Origin: Streptomyces hygroscopicus subsp. hygroscopicus
GTDB lineage: Bacteria > Actinomycetota > Actinomycetes > Streptomycetales > Streptomycetaceae
Assembly (NCBI RefSeq): GCF_030269125.1
Contig: NZ_BSSM01000001.1
Coordinates: 992,001-1,056,000, forward strand
DNA: 64,000 bases
Reading direction: 5' to 3'
The notes beneath the pieces were generated by a model that had not been told where the DNA came from, made no database searches, and saw only the letters and a list, made by a program, of their open reading frames with translations. The first letter of the stretch is position 1; each line of letters starts with the position of its first letter. The position numbers were made by a program, and so were the translations under genes. This document shows, one piece after another, positions 8,719 to 17,195 of this stretch.

Positions 8719-9054
8719 GGCGCCATGCATACGCCAGGGGTGGCCGCGGCGTCCAGGTCCGGCTACTCTGCTCGGCCGGGCAGTCTCGATCACGACCTGT
8801 AGGGGATCGGGCACATGCCGTGCATCCGGCGGACATCCTGCCGGGCATCGTCAGGAAGCGGCGAAAAACGTCAGCCCAGGCATTCTTCCGGAAGACTCCG
8901 CCGAACCGGCGGCGCGGCGAATCGACAGGGCCGCGCGACCGTGGAGGATGCGGACACACCGGTACGGGCGTACGCGCCGGCGGCGTGCACACACCTGCCG
9001 GAGGAGCGGAAGCGACACGGCCGCCGCACGAGGCGGCCGGGGAGAGAGTGATCG
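8719..9054. other. Divergent intergenic region, no gene seen
   Basis: These 336 bases lie between the divergent sulfurtransferase and VOC genes. Frames here give Arg/Ser/Gly-rich translations typical of shadows. Both promoters must be here; I could not assign a sigma-factor class. Confidence 0.45.
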
Positions 9055-9846
9055 ATGACCGAGGCACGGGAGTCGGCCGGTCCGCAGGCGCTGCGCGCGC
9101 CCGGCACACCCTGCTGGGTGAGCCTGATGGCGCACCGGCTCACCGCCACCGAGGAGTTCTACGGGGAGCTGTTCGGCTGGGAGTTCCGGCCGGGCCCGCA
9201 GCAGCTCGGCCCGTACGTGCGGGCGCTGCTCGACGGGCGCGAGGTGGCCGGCATGGGCCGGCTGCCACCGGAGAACCGGCTGCCGATCGCCTGGACGCCC
9301 TACCTCGCCTCGGACGACGTGGACCGCACGGCCGAGGCGGTGCGGCTGTGCGGCGGCACGGTGGCGGTCGGCCCGCTGGACGCGGCCGAGGCCGGACGGC
9401 TGGCCATCGCCGCGGACCCCTCGGGGGCGGTGTTCGGCATCTGGCAGGCGCCCGGGCACCTCGCCCCGGCGGTCACCGGAGTGCCGGGCACACCCGCGTG
9501 GAACGAGCTGCTCACGTTCGAGACGCAGAGCGTCGCCAAGTTCTACGTGAGCGTGTTCGGGTACGAGACGGAGCCGGTGGTCTCGGCCGGCCTCGACTAC
9601 GTGACCCTGCGCGTCGACGGGCGCCCGGTGGCCGGGCTGCACGGTGTGGGCCATGGGCTGCCCCGCGACCGTGGGCCGTACTGGCAGACCTGTTTCGAGG
9701 TGGCGGACACCGGCGAGACGCTGCGTCAGGTGACCGGGCTGGGCGGCCGGATCGTCCGCCCGGCCCACGACAGTCCGCACGGGCGGGTGGCGACGGTGGC
9801 GGATCCGGAGGGGGCGGTGTTCTCGGTGGTCCAGGATCCGCGCTGA
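9055..9846 (+). CDS. VOC (glyoxalase/bleomycin-resistance fold) protein, two modules
   Basis: A 263-residue protein with two vicinal-oxygen-chelate modules, about residues 18-130 and 145-262. Each has the pattern of a short start (GTPCWVSLMA, GTPAWNELLT), then AT-EFYGELFGWEF or AKFYVSVFGYE, and ends with the ATVADPEGAVFSV type strand. Tandem VOC proteins of this kind are common in actinobacteria (annotated as hydroxylase or CFP30B-like antigen), and the substrate is usually unknown. ATG 9055 is preceded by GGGGAGAGAG. It is convergent with the thymidine kinase gene with only 33 bases between. Confidence 0.85.
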   Translation: MTEARESAGPQALRAPGTPCWVSLMAHRLTATEEFYGELFGWEFRPGPQQLGPYVRALLDGREVAGMGRLPPENRLPIAWTPYLASDDVDRTAEAVRLCGGTVAVGPLDAAEAGRLAIAADPSGAVFGIWQAPGHLAPAVTGVPGTPAWNELLTFETQSVAKFYVSVFGYETEPVVSAGLDYVTLRVDGRPVAGLHGVGHGLPRDRGPYWQTCFEVADTGETLRQVTGLGGRIVRPAHDSPHGRVATVADPEGAVFSVVQDPR

Positions 9847-9879
9847 GGGCCCCGGGACGCGGCGATCGGGGCGGGTGGC

Positions 9880-10530
9880 TCAGGAGGAGGAGACGGGCAG
9901 CACGTCCGGGGACAGGGCCGCCGCGCGGGCCGTCGCGGCGGTCATCCGGCGCCGGTGGTGGCGGCGGCACAGCACCTCGTAACCGACCTCGCCCGCCGCC
10001 TGGTTGACGTCCCCGACGACGACCTGGGCGCCCTCGACCACCATCTGGCCGCCGACGGTACGGGCGTTGTGCGTGGCACGGGCGCCGCACCAGCACAGTG
10101 CCTCCACCTGGAGCACCTCGATGCGGTCGGCCAGCTCCACCAGCCGCTGGGAGCCCGGGAAGAGCTTGGAGCGGAAGTCGGTGGTGATACCGAAGGCGAA
10201 GACGTCCACGCCGAGGTCGTCCACCACCCGCGCGAGCTGGTCGATCTGCACGGGCGCGAGGAACTGCGCCTCGTCCGCGATCACGTAGTCGATCCGGCCG
10301 CCCTGCGAGAGGTGGTCCACGATGTACACGTAGAGGTCCTGGGCGTCGGCGACCTCCACCGCGTCGGTGACCAGGCCGAGGCGCGAGGACAACTTGCCGG
10401 CGCCCGCACGGTCGTTGCGGGTGAATATCATCCCGGCCAGGCCCCGCGCGGAGCGGTTGTGCTCGATCTGCAGAGCCAGCGTCGACTTCCCGCAGTCCAT
10501 CGTTCCGGAGAAGAACACCAGCTCGGGCAT
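9880..10530 (-). CDS. tdk: Thymidine kinase
   Basis: A 216-residue type II thymidine kinase that phosphorylates thymidine with ATP in the salvage pathway. It has the P-loop SGTMDCGKST at residues 8-17, the DEAQF (Walker B-like) motif near 91-95 and the zinc-binding cysteine pair CWCGARA near 146, with a C-terminal CRRHH. I take ATG 10530 as start; a GTG at 10542 in frame would add four residues and lies closer to the AAAGG site, so the start is not certain. It follows the AlkP-family gene by 46 bp in the same direction, probably one operon. Confidence 0.92.
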   Translation of the reverse strand: MPELVFFSGTMDCGKSTLALQIEHNRSARGLAGMIFTRNDRAGAGKLSSRLGLVTDAVEVADAQDLYVYIVDHLSQGGRIDYVIADEAQFLAPVQIDQLARVVDDLGVDVFAFGITTDFRSKLFPGSQRLVELADRIEVLQVEALCWCGARATHNARTVGGQMVVEGAQVVVGDVNQAAGEVGYEVLCRRHHRRRMTAATARAAALSPDVLPVSSS

Positions 10531-10576
10531 GAGGAGTTGCACACCTTTCGGTGAGGGGGCGGACAGGCGGAAGGGG

Positions 10577-11767
10577 TCAGGAGCGTACTTCGAGCAGCGG
10601 GACCAGCTGCTCCACGGGGGTCATCGACCCGTGGTTGCCCACCAGCGCGGACTCCTTGGGCTCCCGCTCGGAGGCGATGATCAGGACGTCGTCGTACGCG
10701 GCCGCGACCACGTCGCCGAGCCGGGCGTAGACCCGCTCGTCCACGTGCGGCCCGAACCAGCCCGCCTCGATCGCCTCGTCGCGCGAGGCCACCCAGAACT
10801 GCTCGCCGAGCACCTCGCGCCAGCACGTCAGCACGTCGTTCTCCGCGCCCGGCACCGCGTACACATGACGGGCCCGGCCCTCGCCGCCCAACAGGGCGAC
10901 CCCGGCGCTGAGTTCCCAGTCCGTGTCGAAGTCGAAGCGGTGCTCCTCGTCGAACGGGACGTCGATCATGCCGTGGTCGGCGGTGACGTAGAGCGCGCTG
11001 CGCGGGGGCAGTTGCTCGGCAAGGCGCTGGGCGAGCCGGTCGACGTACATCAGCTGGCCGCGCCAGGTGTCGGAGGCGACCCCGTAGCGGTGGCCCGCGC
11101 CGTCGAGTTCGGCGTAGTACGTGTACACCAGCGAGCGGTCCCCGGCGGCCAGCTGCCCGGCCGCGAGGTCCATGCGCTCCTCGCCGGACAGCCGTCCGTG
11201 GAAGGTGCCGCCGCTGAGCGCGACCTTCGTGAGCGGCGTGTGCTGGAACGTGGGCGAGGAGACCTGTGCGGCGTGCACCCCGGCCTCGTGGGCCAGCTGG
11301 AAGACGGTGGGGTACGGCTGCCAGGCGCGCGGGTCGGTGTAGGGCTGCCAGCGGAGCTGGTTCATCAGCGCGCCGGTGGCCGGGTCGCGGACCGTGTAGC
11401 CGGGCAGGCCGTGGGCGCCGGGGGGCAGGCCGGTGCCCACCGAGGCGAGGGAGGTCGCGGTGGTCGCCGGGTAGCCCGCGGTGAGCGGCCGGCCGGTGCC
11501 GCCGCGCGAGCTGGCGAGCAGCGAGGTGAGGAAGGGCGCCTCGTCGGGGTGGGCGCGCAGCTGCTCCCAGCCGAGCCCGTCGACCAGGAAGACGCAGGCG
11601 CGGTCGACCGGGGCCAGCTCCGTGATCGCCGCGGTCGTGCCGGGGACGCCCATGCCGGCGGCGAGGGTGGGGAGGAGGTCGGCGAGGGAGCCGGTGCCGT
11701 ACTCGGGCAGCGGCGCGGTGGCCAGGGCGAGGGGTTCCGGGTGGTCCCAGGCGGAGAGCTGGGACAT
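10577..11767 (-). CDS. Alkaline phosphatase superfamily (nucleotide pyrophosphatase/phosphodiesterase-like) protein
   Basis: A 396-residue protein of the AlkP superfamily. The metal and nucleophile region is seen at FLVDGLGWEQL near residue 60, then GYPATTATSLASVGTGLPPG near 97 with the expected Thr nucleophile, and the metal-site motifs YAELDGAGHRYG near 219 and VTADHGMIDVP near 256. No signal peptide is visible, so it is predicted cytoplasmic. The ATG at 11767 shares one base with the TGA stop of the upstream DUF5998-like gene (TGATG), showing translational coupling. Substrate unknown. Confidence 0.85.
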   Translation of the reverse strand: MSQLSAWDHPEPLALATAPLPEYGTGSLADLLPTLAAGMGVPGTTAAITELAPVDRACVFLVDGLGWEQLRAHPDEAPFLTSLLASSRGGTGRPLTAGYPATTATSLASVGTGLPPGAHGLPGYTVRDPATGALMNQLRWQPYTDPRAWQPYPTVFQLAHEAGVHAAQVSSPTFQHTPLTKVALSGGTFHGRLSGEERMDLAAGQLAAGDRSLVYTYYAELDGAGHRYGVASDTWRGQLMYVDRLAQRLAEQLPPRSALYVTADHGMIDVPFDEEHRFDFDTDWELSAGVALLGGEGRARHVYAVPGAENDVLTCWREVLGEQFWVASRDEAIEAGWFGPHVDERVYARLGDVVAAAYDDVLIIASEREPKESALVGNHGSMTPVEQLVPLLEVRS

Positions 11768-12354
11768 CAGCGGTCGAGGTCCGCGGTCGCCTCGGAGAGG
11801 GCCTGCGCGAAGGTGAGCGCCTCGCGTACCGTCTCGGGGCCGTCGCCGGCCTCGCTGACGCGCAGGCTGAGGTCGTCCGCCGTGGAGTTGCCCGTGTAGC
11901 CGTGGTCGGCGTCGCAGTTGGGGTCGCCGCAGGCGGCGGGCTCCAGGTCGATGCGGCTGACCGCGCCCCAGCCGATGGTCAGCACGACCTCGCGGGGCAG
12001 GGTGCCCGGGGTGTACTGCTCGGGGTTGGCGACCACCCGGCTGACCACGACGGACGAGATCCGGTCGAGCTTCACCGACTCGGTCGAGGTGGTGGCGTAC
12101 GGCGTCGGGGAGGTGCTGTCGGCGGCCTGCTCGTCGGTGTGGCTGACGATGAAGCGGTTGGCGGTGAGGACCAGGACGGTCACATGGCGGCGCACCTCGT
12201 TCTGGTCGAACGTGGTCTCCTGGTGGACCAGGTACGACCGGATGGGCTCGCCGCCCACCGCGGCCTCCACCGCCTCGGCCACGAGGGCCGGGTAGTAGCC
12301 GCTGCGCTCGATCGCCGCTCGCAGCCCCTGGGTCGTCGTACTGGTCTTGGCCAT
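11767..12354 (-). CDS. DUF5998-like conserved actinobacterial protein
   Basis: A 195-residue soluble protein (MAKTSTTTQGLRAAIERSGY...) with no signal or membrane segment. It has one CGDPNCDADHGYTGN segment near residue 145 with two Cys and two His/Asp that could bind a metal. Similar Streptomyces proteins are often labelled phosphodiesterase without proof. I prefer ATG 12354 because AGGATGG lies about eight bases upstream; ATG 12363 has AGG directly against it. It is the first gene of the set leading to the AlkP-family gene and thymidine kinase. Confidence 0.78.
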   Translation of the reverse strand: MAKTSTTTQGLRAAIERSGYYPALVAEAVEAAVGGEPIRSYLVHQETTFDQNEVRRHVTVLVLTANRFIVSHTDEQAADSTSPTPYATTSTESVKLDRISSVVVSRVVANPEQYTPGTLPREVVLTIGWGAVSRIDLEPAACGDPNCDADHGYTGNSTADDLSLRVSEAGDGPETVREALTFAQALSEATADLDR

Positions 12355-12798
12355 GGCGTCCATCCTAGTGCGTGGCCAGGGGCGCTCCGGGCCAACGGGG
12401 CGTGCTGCGGGAAGGGGGACGGGACGCCTCCCGGCCGGGCACCTTCGCTCTCCTCCGGACCAGCCCGTGCCGGGACTCCACCCGCTCGGCGGTGATCCGA
12501 CAGGACACGGGTTCGATCCCCCGGCGTCGGCCTCGAACGCGACGAGGGCGGACGGCGTCTCCCCGAGGGACCGGGTCGGGCGCGGTCTCGTCGCGGGCGG
12601 GGGCGCGGAGGACGGGGTCCTGGAGGCGGACGGGCAGGACGTGAGGGCAGGTGCGACGAGGAGCACTTCCAGGGCGTGGTGGTACGTGAGGTCGTATCCG
12701 GCGGCCGGCCGCGGCGCCCCGGCGTCCCGGGCGGTCGCCTCCCCGTCCCACCGGCCGCCCTCGGGAGCCGGTGCCCGGCGGCCTCCGTGCGGCCCCGC
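12355..12798. other. Gene-free stretch downstream of the Pat gene
   Basis: These 444 bases lie between two minus-strand genes. The several open frames have no recognisable product or ribosome site. The segment should contain the end of the Pat transcript and the promoter of the DUF5998-AlkP-tdk set. A T-loop-like word near 12510 does not belong to a foldable tRNA. Confidence 0.45.
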
Positions 12799-15669
12799 TC
12801 AGTAGGCCGGCATGGTGCGCGGGCCGTGGTCGTCGCGGGCGGGCGGGGGTGCGAGCCGTACGGTCGCGCCGAGGACGCTCGCGCCGTGCGGGGCCACGAC
12901 GACCGGTTCCAGGGTGACGGCGACGACCTCGGGGTGGTCGTCGACCAGGCGGGAGACCCGCAGCAGCAGCTCCTCCAGCGCGGGGGTGTCCACGGGGGCG
13001 GAGCCGCGCCAGCCGAACAGCAGGGGCGCGGTGCGGATCGCGCGGACCAGCGAGGTCGCGTCCCGGTCGGTGACCGGGATCAGCCGGTGCGCCGTGTCGT
13101 CCAGCAGCTGGGACGCGGCGCCGGCGAGTCCGAAGGACAGCACGGCCCCGGCGGCGGGGTCGATCACGGCCCGTACGACGGTGTCGACGCCCCGGGGCGC
13201 CATCCCCTGCACCACCGGCCGCAGAACCTCGGGCTTGCCGAACAGCTCGCTCAATTCGGCGTACGCCCGCCGCAGTTGCTCCTCGTCCGCCAGGTCCAGG
13301 CGCACGCCGCCCAGGTCGGCGCGGTGCCGCAGGTGCGGGGCGGTCGCCTTCAGGGCCACGGGGTAGCCGAGGGCGCGGGCAGCCTCGACCGCGTCGTCCG
13401 GAGTGGGCGCGGGAAGCCCGCGGCGCACCTTGATGCCGTACTTCGCGAGCAGTTCGCAGGTCCGCGCGTCCGAGATCGTGAGCCCCTCCCCGCGCTCCAG
13501 CGACTCCGCGATCAGCCGGGCGGCCCCCTTCTCGTCGATGTCCTCGTACTCCGGCACCCTCCCGGGCTCGGCCGCGTCCCGCCGCCACTGCCCGTACCGA
13601 ACCGCTTCCGCGAGCGCGCGTACGGCACGCTCGGCGGCCGGGTAGGCGGGGATGAGGCGGGTGCCTTCCGAGGGCGGCGCGGCCGCGGCGGGCGGACGTT
13701 CCGCGGCGCCACGGGGCTCTGAGGGGTCGAGCGAAGCCGAGAGCGGGGGAAGGTGGGCGCCGCCCTCGGTGCCGGACACCTTGCCGACGGCCTGTGGTGC
13801 GGTGCTGGCCGCGGCGGACAGCGCCTCCGCCAGCCCGCCCAGCTCCACGTGCACCACCAGCACCGGCTTACCCGGCACCCCGGCGGCGGCCGACCGCAGC
13901 GCCTCCGCCAGCTCCGCGTCCTTCGGCGACGCCTCCCCGATCGCCGGAATCGCCGTCACCACGACGGAGTCGTTCGTGTCGTCGGCCAGCGCGGCGCTCA
14001 GCGCCCGGTGGAAGTCCTCCGGCGTCGCCCCGGTCGTCAGGTCGATCGGCCGCGAAGGGCGCAGCCCCTCCGCGAGGCACCGGTCGTACGTCAGCACGCC
14101 CAGCGACTCGGAGTTCCCGAGGATCGCCACCCGGGGCCCGGCGGGCAGCGGTTGCCGGGCGAGCAGCAGGCCGGCGTCGACCAGCTCCGTGATCGTGTCG
14201 ACCCGGATCACCCCGGCCTGCCGCAGCAGCGCGGAGACGGTCGCGTGCGGCAGCCGCGTCGCGCGCACCGCGTGCCCCTGCGGCGCCGTGCCCGTCCCCT
14301 GCACCACGACCAGCGGCTTCGCGGCCGCCGTCCGCCGGGCGAGCCGGGTGAACTTGCGCGGGTTGCCGATGCTCTCCAGGTACATGAGGACGACGTCGGT
14401 GTCCTGGTCCTCGTACCAGTACTGCAGGACGTCGTTGCCGGACACGTCGGCCCGGTTGCCCGCGGAGACGAACGTGGAGACGCCGGTCACCCCGGTCACC
14501 CCGCCGCCGCGCCGGTGCAGCCGGGACAGCAGCGCGATGCCGATGGCACCGGACTGGGCGAACATGCCGATGCGGCCGGGGCGCGGCATCTCGGGGGCGA
14601 GGGACGCGTTCAGCCGTACGTCCGGGGCGGTGTTGATGACGCCGAACGCGTTGGGCCCGATGATCCGCATGCCGTACGCCCGCGCCTGCCGCACGAGCGC
14701 CCGCTGCCGCACCTTGCCCTCGGGGCCGCTCTCGGCGTACCCGGCGCTGAGCACGACGAGCCCCTGGACGCCGTGTTCCCCGCACTCGGCGACCAGGGAG
14801 GGCACGTGCTCGGCCGGTACGGCGACGACGGCGAGGTCCACCGGGCCCTCGATGTCCCGCACGCACCGGTACGCGGTCACCCCCTGGACCTCCGCCTGGT
14901 CCTCGGGGAACGCCTTGTTCACGGCGTACAGCCGGCCGGCGTACCCGGCGTCCTTGATGTTGGCCAGGACGCTGCGGCCCACGCCGCCGGGCGCGCGGCC
15001 GACGCCGATGACCGCGACGGAGCCCGGGGCGAGGAGCCGTTGCACCGACCGGGCCTCGGCGCGCTGCTCCCGCGCGTACTGCACGGCGAGGGCGCGGTCC
15101 GTGGGTTCGAGGTCCAGCTCCAGGCGTACGACGCCGTCCTCGAAGCTGCGCTTCTGGGTGTACCCGGCGTCCGTGAACACCTTGATCATCTTGGTGTTGG
15201 CGGGCAGCACCTCGGCGGCGAACCGGCGGATGCCCCGCTCCCGGGCGACGGCCGCGATGTGCTCCAGCAGGGCGGAGGCGACCCCCCGGCCCTGGTGGGC
15301 GTCCTGCACCAGGAAGGCGACCTCGGCCTCGTCGGCCGGGCCCGACGCGGGCGCGCCGCCGGCGCCGATGCGGTCGTAGCGCACCGTCGCGATGAACTCG
15401 CCGCCCACGGTGGCCGCGAGACCCACCCGGTCCACGAAGTCGTGGTGGGTGAAGCGGTGGACGTCCTTGGCGGACAGCCGGGGGTAGGGCGCGAAGAAGC
15501 GGTAGTACTTGGACTCGTCCGAGACCTGCTCGTAGAAGTGGACCAGGCGGTCGGCGTCGTCGACGGTGATGGGCCGGATGCGGGCGGTGCCTCCGTCCCG
15601 CAGCACCACGTCCGCCTCCCAGTGCGCGGGGTACTCGTACCGGTCCTGCGGTTCCGCCGAGGTTCGCAT
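12799..15669 (-). CDS. patA: Protein lysine acyltransferase: N-terminal GNAT fused to NDP-forming acyl-CoA synthetase-like domains
   Basis: A 956-residue fusion. Residues about 25-190 are a GNAT acetyltransferase (acetyl-CoA loop HQGRGVASALLEHIA near 130). Then come the CoA-binding domain (about 205-330, APGSVAVIGVGRAPGGVGRS), a succinyl-CoA-ligase-like domain (about 335-630), a low-complexity linker (about 640-690) and an ATP-grasp subdomain (about 715-935, YGIKVRRGLPAP, YPVALKATAPHLRHR). GNAT at the N-terminus reverses the order of the enterobacterial Pat enzyme and matches the Streptomyces lividans PatA described as acetylating acetoacetyl-CoA synthetase. It likely controls acyl-CoA synthetases by lysine acetylation. 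ATG 15669 is the family start. The linker-coding DNA contains a dispersed repeat. Confidence 0.88.
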   Translation of the reverse strand: MRTSAEPQDRYEYPAHWEADVVLRDGGTARIRPITVDDADRLVHFYEQVSDESKYYRFFAPYPRLSAKDVHRFTHHDFVDRVGLAATVGGEFIATVRYDRIGAGGAPASGPADEAEVAFLVQDAHQGRGVASALLEHIAAVARERGIRRFAAEVLPANTKMIKVFTDAGYTQKRSFEDGVVRLELDLEPTDRALAVQYAREQRAEARSVQRLLAPGSVAVIGVGRAPGGVGRSVLANIKDAGYAGRLYAVNKAFPEDQAEVQGVTAYRCVRDIEGPVDLAVVAVPAEHVPSLVAECGEHGVQGLVVLSAGYAESGPEGKVRQRALVRQARAYGMRIIGPNAFGVINTAPDVRLNASLAPEMPRPGRIGMFAQSGAIGIALLSRLHRRGGGVTGVTGVSTFVSAGNRADVSGNDVLQYWYEDQDTDVVLMYLESIGNPRKFTRLARRTAAAKPLVVVQGTGTAPQGHAVRATRLPHATVSALLRQAGVIRVDTITELVDAGLLLARQPLPAGPRVAILGNSESLGVLTYDRCLAEGLRPSRPIDLTTGATPEDFHRALSAALADDTNDSVVVTAIPAIGEASPKDAELAEALRSAAAGVPGKPVLVVHVELGGLAEALSAAASTAPQAVGKVSGTEGGAHLPPLSASLDPSEPRGAAERPPAAAAPPSEGTRLIPAYPAAERAVRALAEAVRYGQWRRDAAEPGRVPEYEDIDEKGAARLIAESLERGEGLTISDARTCELLAKYGIKVRRGLPAPTPDDAVEAARALGYPVALKATAPHLRHRADLGGVRLDLADEEQLRRAYAELSELFGKPEVLRPVVQGMAPRGVDTVVRAVIDPAAGAVLSFGLAGAASQLLDDTAHRLIPVTDRDATSLVRAIRTAPLLFGWRGSAPVDTPALEELLLRVSRLVDDHPEVVAVTLEPVVVAPHGASVLGATVRLAPPPARDDHGPRTMPAY
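13721..13752 (-). repeat. Dispersed GC repeat inside the Pat linker
   Basis: On the minus strand this reads CCCCCGCTCTCGGCTTCGCT followed by CG, which matches 20 of 22 positions of the sequence at 55083-55104. Similar words are common between Streptomyces genes (from memory). Here it lies within coding sequence, in the low-complexity linker of the fusion protein, keeping the frame open. Confidence 0.55.
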
Positions 15670-15774
15670 GGGCCCCAGAGTACGGCTAGCGTCCGACAGC
15701 AGCGCGAGGCAGTCTGTGGAGCACGGCGGAGGGGGTGCGCAGCCCCTCTTCTGACACGCTTCACGATATGGAAG

Positions 15775-15790
15775 ACTGGTCTAGACAACC
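15775..15790 (+). promoter_or_regulatory. DasR operator (dre) upstream of ptsH
   Basis: ACTGGTCTAGACAACC agrees with the DasR-responsive element consensus (ACTGGTCTAGACCACT, with the core TGGTCTAGAC intact). DasR is the GntR regulator of N-acetylglucosamine uptake, and the known ptsH of S. coelicolor is one of its targets. The site is 25 bases before the ptsH start. Confidence 0.88.
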
Positions 15791-15814
15791 CTGAACAGCG
15801 AAGGGCAGCAACAC

Positions 15815-16099
15815 ATGGCTGAACGCCGCGTCAACGTCGGCTGGGCCGAGGGTCTTCACGCCCGCCCCGCCTCCATCTTCGTCCGGGCCGCCACGGCCGC
15901 AGGCATCCCGGTGACGATCGCCAAGGCCGGCGGCGGCACCGCGGTCAACGCGGCCTCCATGCTGGGCGTTCTGGGCCTGGGCGCCCAGGGCGGCGAGGAG
16001 ATCGTGCTCGCGTCCGACGCCGACGGCGCGGAAGCCGCGCTGGACCGGCTGGCCAAGCTGGTCGCCGAGGGCCTGGAAGAGCTGCCCGAGACGGTCTGA
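15815..16099 (+). CDS. ptsH: Phosphocarrier protein HPr of the sugar phosphotransferase system
   Basis: A 94-residue HPr that carries phosphate from enzyme I to sugar-specific IIA domains. The active His is His15 in WAEGLHARPAS, and the regulatory-type Ser is near residue 48 in VNAASMLGVLGLGA. Length is typical for actinobacterial HPr. ATG 15815 is preceded by AAGGG nine bases away. It is monocistronic: a dre operator lies just upstream and a hairpin with a T-rich tail follows. Expression should respond to glucosamine-6-phosphate through DasR. Confidence 0.96.
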   Translation: MAERRVNVGWAEGLHARPASIFVRAATAAGIPVTIAKAGGGTAVNAASMLGVLGLGAQGGEEIVLASDADGAEAALDRLAKLVAEGLEELPETV

Positions 16100-16146
16100 G
16101 CAGGACCCCGCGACGGTCTCGGAGAGAACGGTCTCAGCGGGATACG

Positions 16147-16190
16147 GGAAGCCGCGTCATCCATATGGAGTGGCGTGGCTTCCGTGTTTT
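16147..16190 (+). terminator. Hairpin terminator of ptsH
   Basis: GGAAGCC at 16147-16153 pairs with GGCTTCC at 16177-16183, extended inward by about five more pairs including wobbles. It is followed by GTGTTTT. It lies about 50 bases after the ptsH stop. Confidence 0.65.
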
Positions 16191-16308
16191 CGGAGCATCA
16201 CCATATGAGCCATGACCGTTATTCGTCATGGCCCGCACCGCGGAATTCACGGCGGCCGCACATACACGGACACCGAATATCCCGCCCACTTTGTATACGG
16301 CACCCGTG

Positions 16309-16995
16309 TTAACTCCGCGCACCGGACATGTTTACGGAATGTTGCGAAGTCCTCACCCGCTCCTGGGGGCCTGGAATCCGCAACCGGTGCGCGACCGTCG
16401 TCCGCTCGGTGTGCAGGGCGGTCACCGCGCGGGCGCGCTCGCCGTCGCCGCGCGCCACCGCGTCCACGATCGCGCCGTGCTCCGCCCACGTGGCGACCAC
16501 GTCCGGCGGCGTGTCCACGGTGTACATCCAGGCGATCTTGTGGCGCAGCTGAGTGAGCGTCGAGGTCAGCGACGGACTGCCACAGGCCTGGGCCAGCGTC
16601 TCGTGGAACCAGCCGTCCAGGGAGCGCAGATCCTCGCCGCCGCCCCTCCTGGCGCGCTCCTGGCCCAGCCGGACCAGTCCGCGCAGCACCTTCAGATGCG
16701 CCTCGGTGCGCCGCCGCGCCGCGCGCGCGGCACCGAGCGGCTCCAGCAGGAGGCGCATCTCCAGCAGGTCGGCGGCCTCCTGCTCGGTCGGCTCGGCCAC
16801 ACAGGCGCCCGCGTGCCGGCGCGTCACCACGAAGCCCTCCGCCTCCAGGGTGCGCAGGGCCTCGCGCACGGGGACGCGCGAGACGCCGTAGCGGCGGGCC
16901 AGCACCTCCTCGGTGAGGCGGCCACCGCGTTCGAGGACGCCGGCGACGATGTCGTCCCGGATCGCCGTGCACACCGAGTGCGCCGGAATACGCAT
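16309..16995 (-). CDS. GntR-family transcriptional regulator, FCD (FadR-like) subgroup
   Basis: A 228-residue regulator. The winged helix occupies about residues 5-70 (RIPAHSVCTAIRDDIVAGVL, then RYGVSRVPVREALRTLEAEG), and an all-helical FCD ligand domain follows (about 80-215) with the metal-binding-type WFHETLA and WAEHGAIVDAV motifs. ATG 16995 has GGAGGT five bases upstream, better than the in-frame start 30 bases earlier. The ligand is probably a carboxylic acid, as usual in this subgroup. It stands alone, convergent with ptsH; the target is not evident from neighbours. Confidence 0.87.
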   Translation of the reverse strand: MRIPAHSVCTAIRDDIVAGVLERGGRLTEEVLARRYGVSRVPVREALRTLEAEGFVVTRRHAGACVAEPTEQEAADLLEMRLLLEPLGAARAARRRTEAHLKVLRGLVRLGQERARRGGGEDLRSLDGWFHETLAQACGSPSLTSTLTQLRHKIAWMYTVDTPPDVVATWAEHGAIVDAVARGDGERARAVTALHTERTTVAHRLRIPGPQERVRTSQHSVNMSGARS

Positions 16996-17148
16996 GCCCG
17001 ACCTCCGCCTTAATACCCGCGACACGACGCCGACGACGGACGCGTGTTTTCCGTGACTCTATTCCACCGGGCCGGAATTTCCGACGGGAGGCCGGAATCC
17101 ATGAATATTTTTTGGACAGCTTCCGGCGGAACGGCCGGGGAATGACGA

Positions 17149-17175
17149 AAGCCCCGGCCGGGTGGGCCGGGGCTT
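17149..17175 (-). terminator. Terminator of the M23 peptidase gene
   Basis: A perfect 11-bp stem, AAGCCCCGGCC (17149-17159) with GGCCGGGGCTT (17165-17175), and a 5-base loop, 20 bases past the stop codon. On the minus strand the descending arm ends in TTTCG. Confidence 0.85.
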
Positions 17176-17195
17176 CGGACGCCGCGCGGGAACGG

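Noticed and set aside
12495-12535. T-loop-like word GGTTCGATCCC suggesting a tRNA
   Set aside because: The bases either side do not form the 5-bp T-stem and no acceptor or anticodon arms could be found around it.
12365-13588. Minus-strand frame overlapping the 3' part of the Pat gene and the following gap
   Set aside because: Arg/Gly/Pro-rich out-of-frame reading; the Pat frame has clear ATP-grasp motifs in the same DNA.
16091-16134. Three direct copies of ACGGTCT at the ptsH end (16091, 16113, 16128)
   Set aside because: Uneven spacing (22 and 15 bases), partly coding, and 3' to the gene; probably chance in GC-rich DNA.
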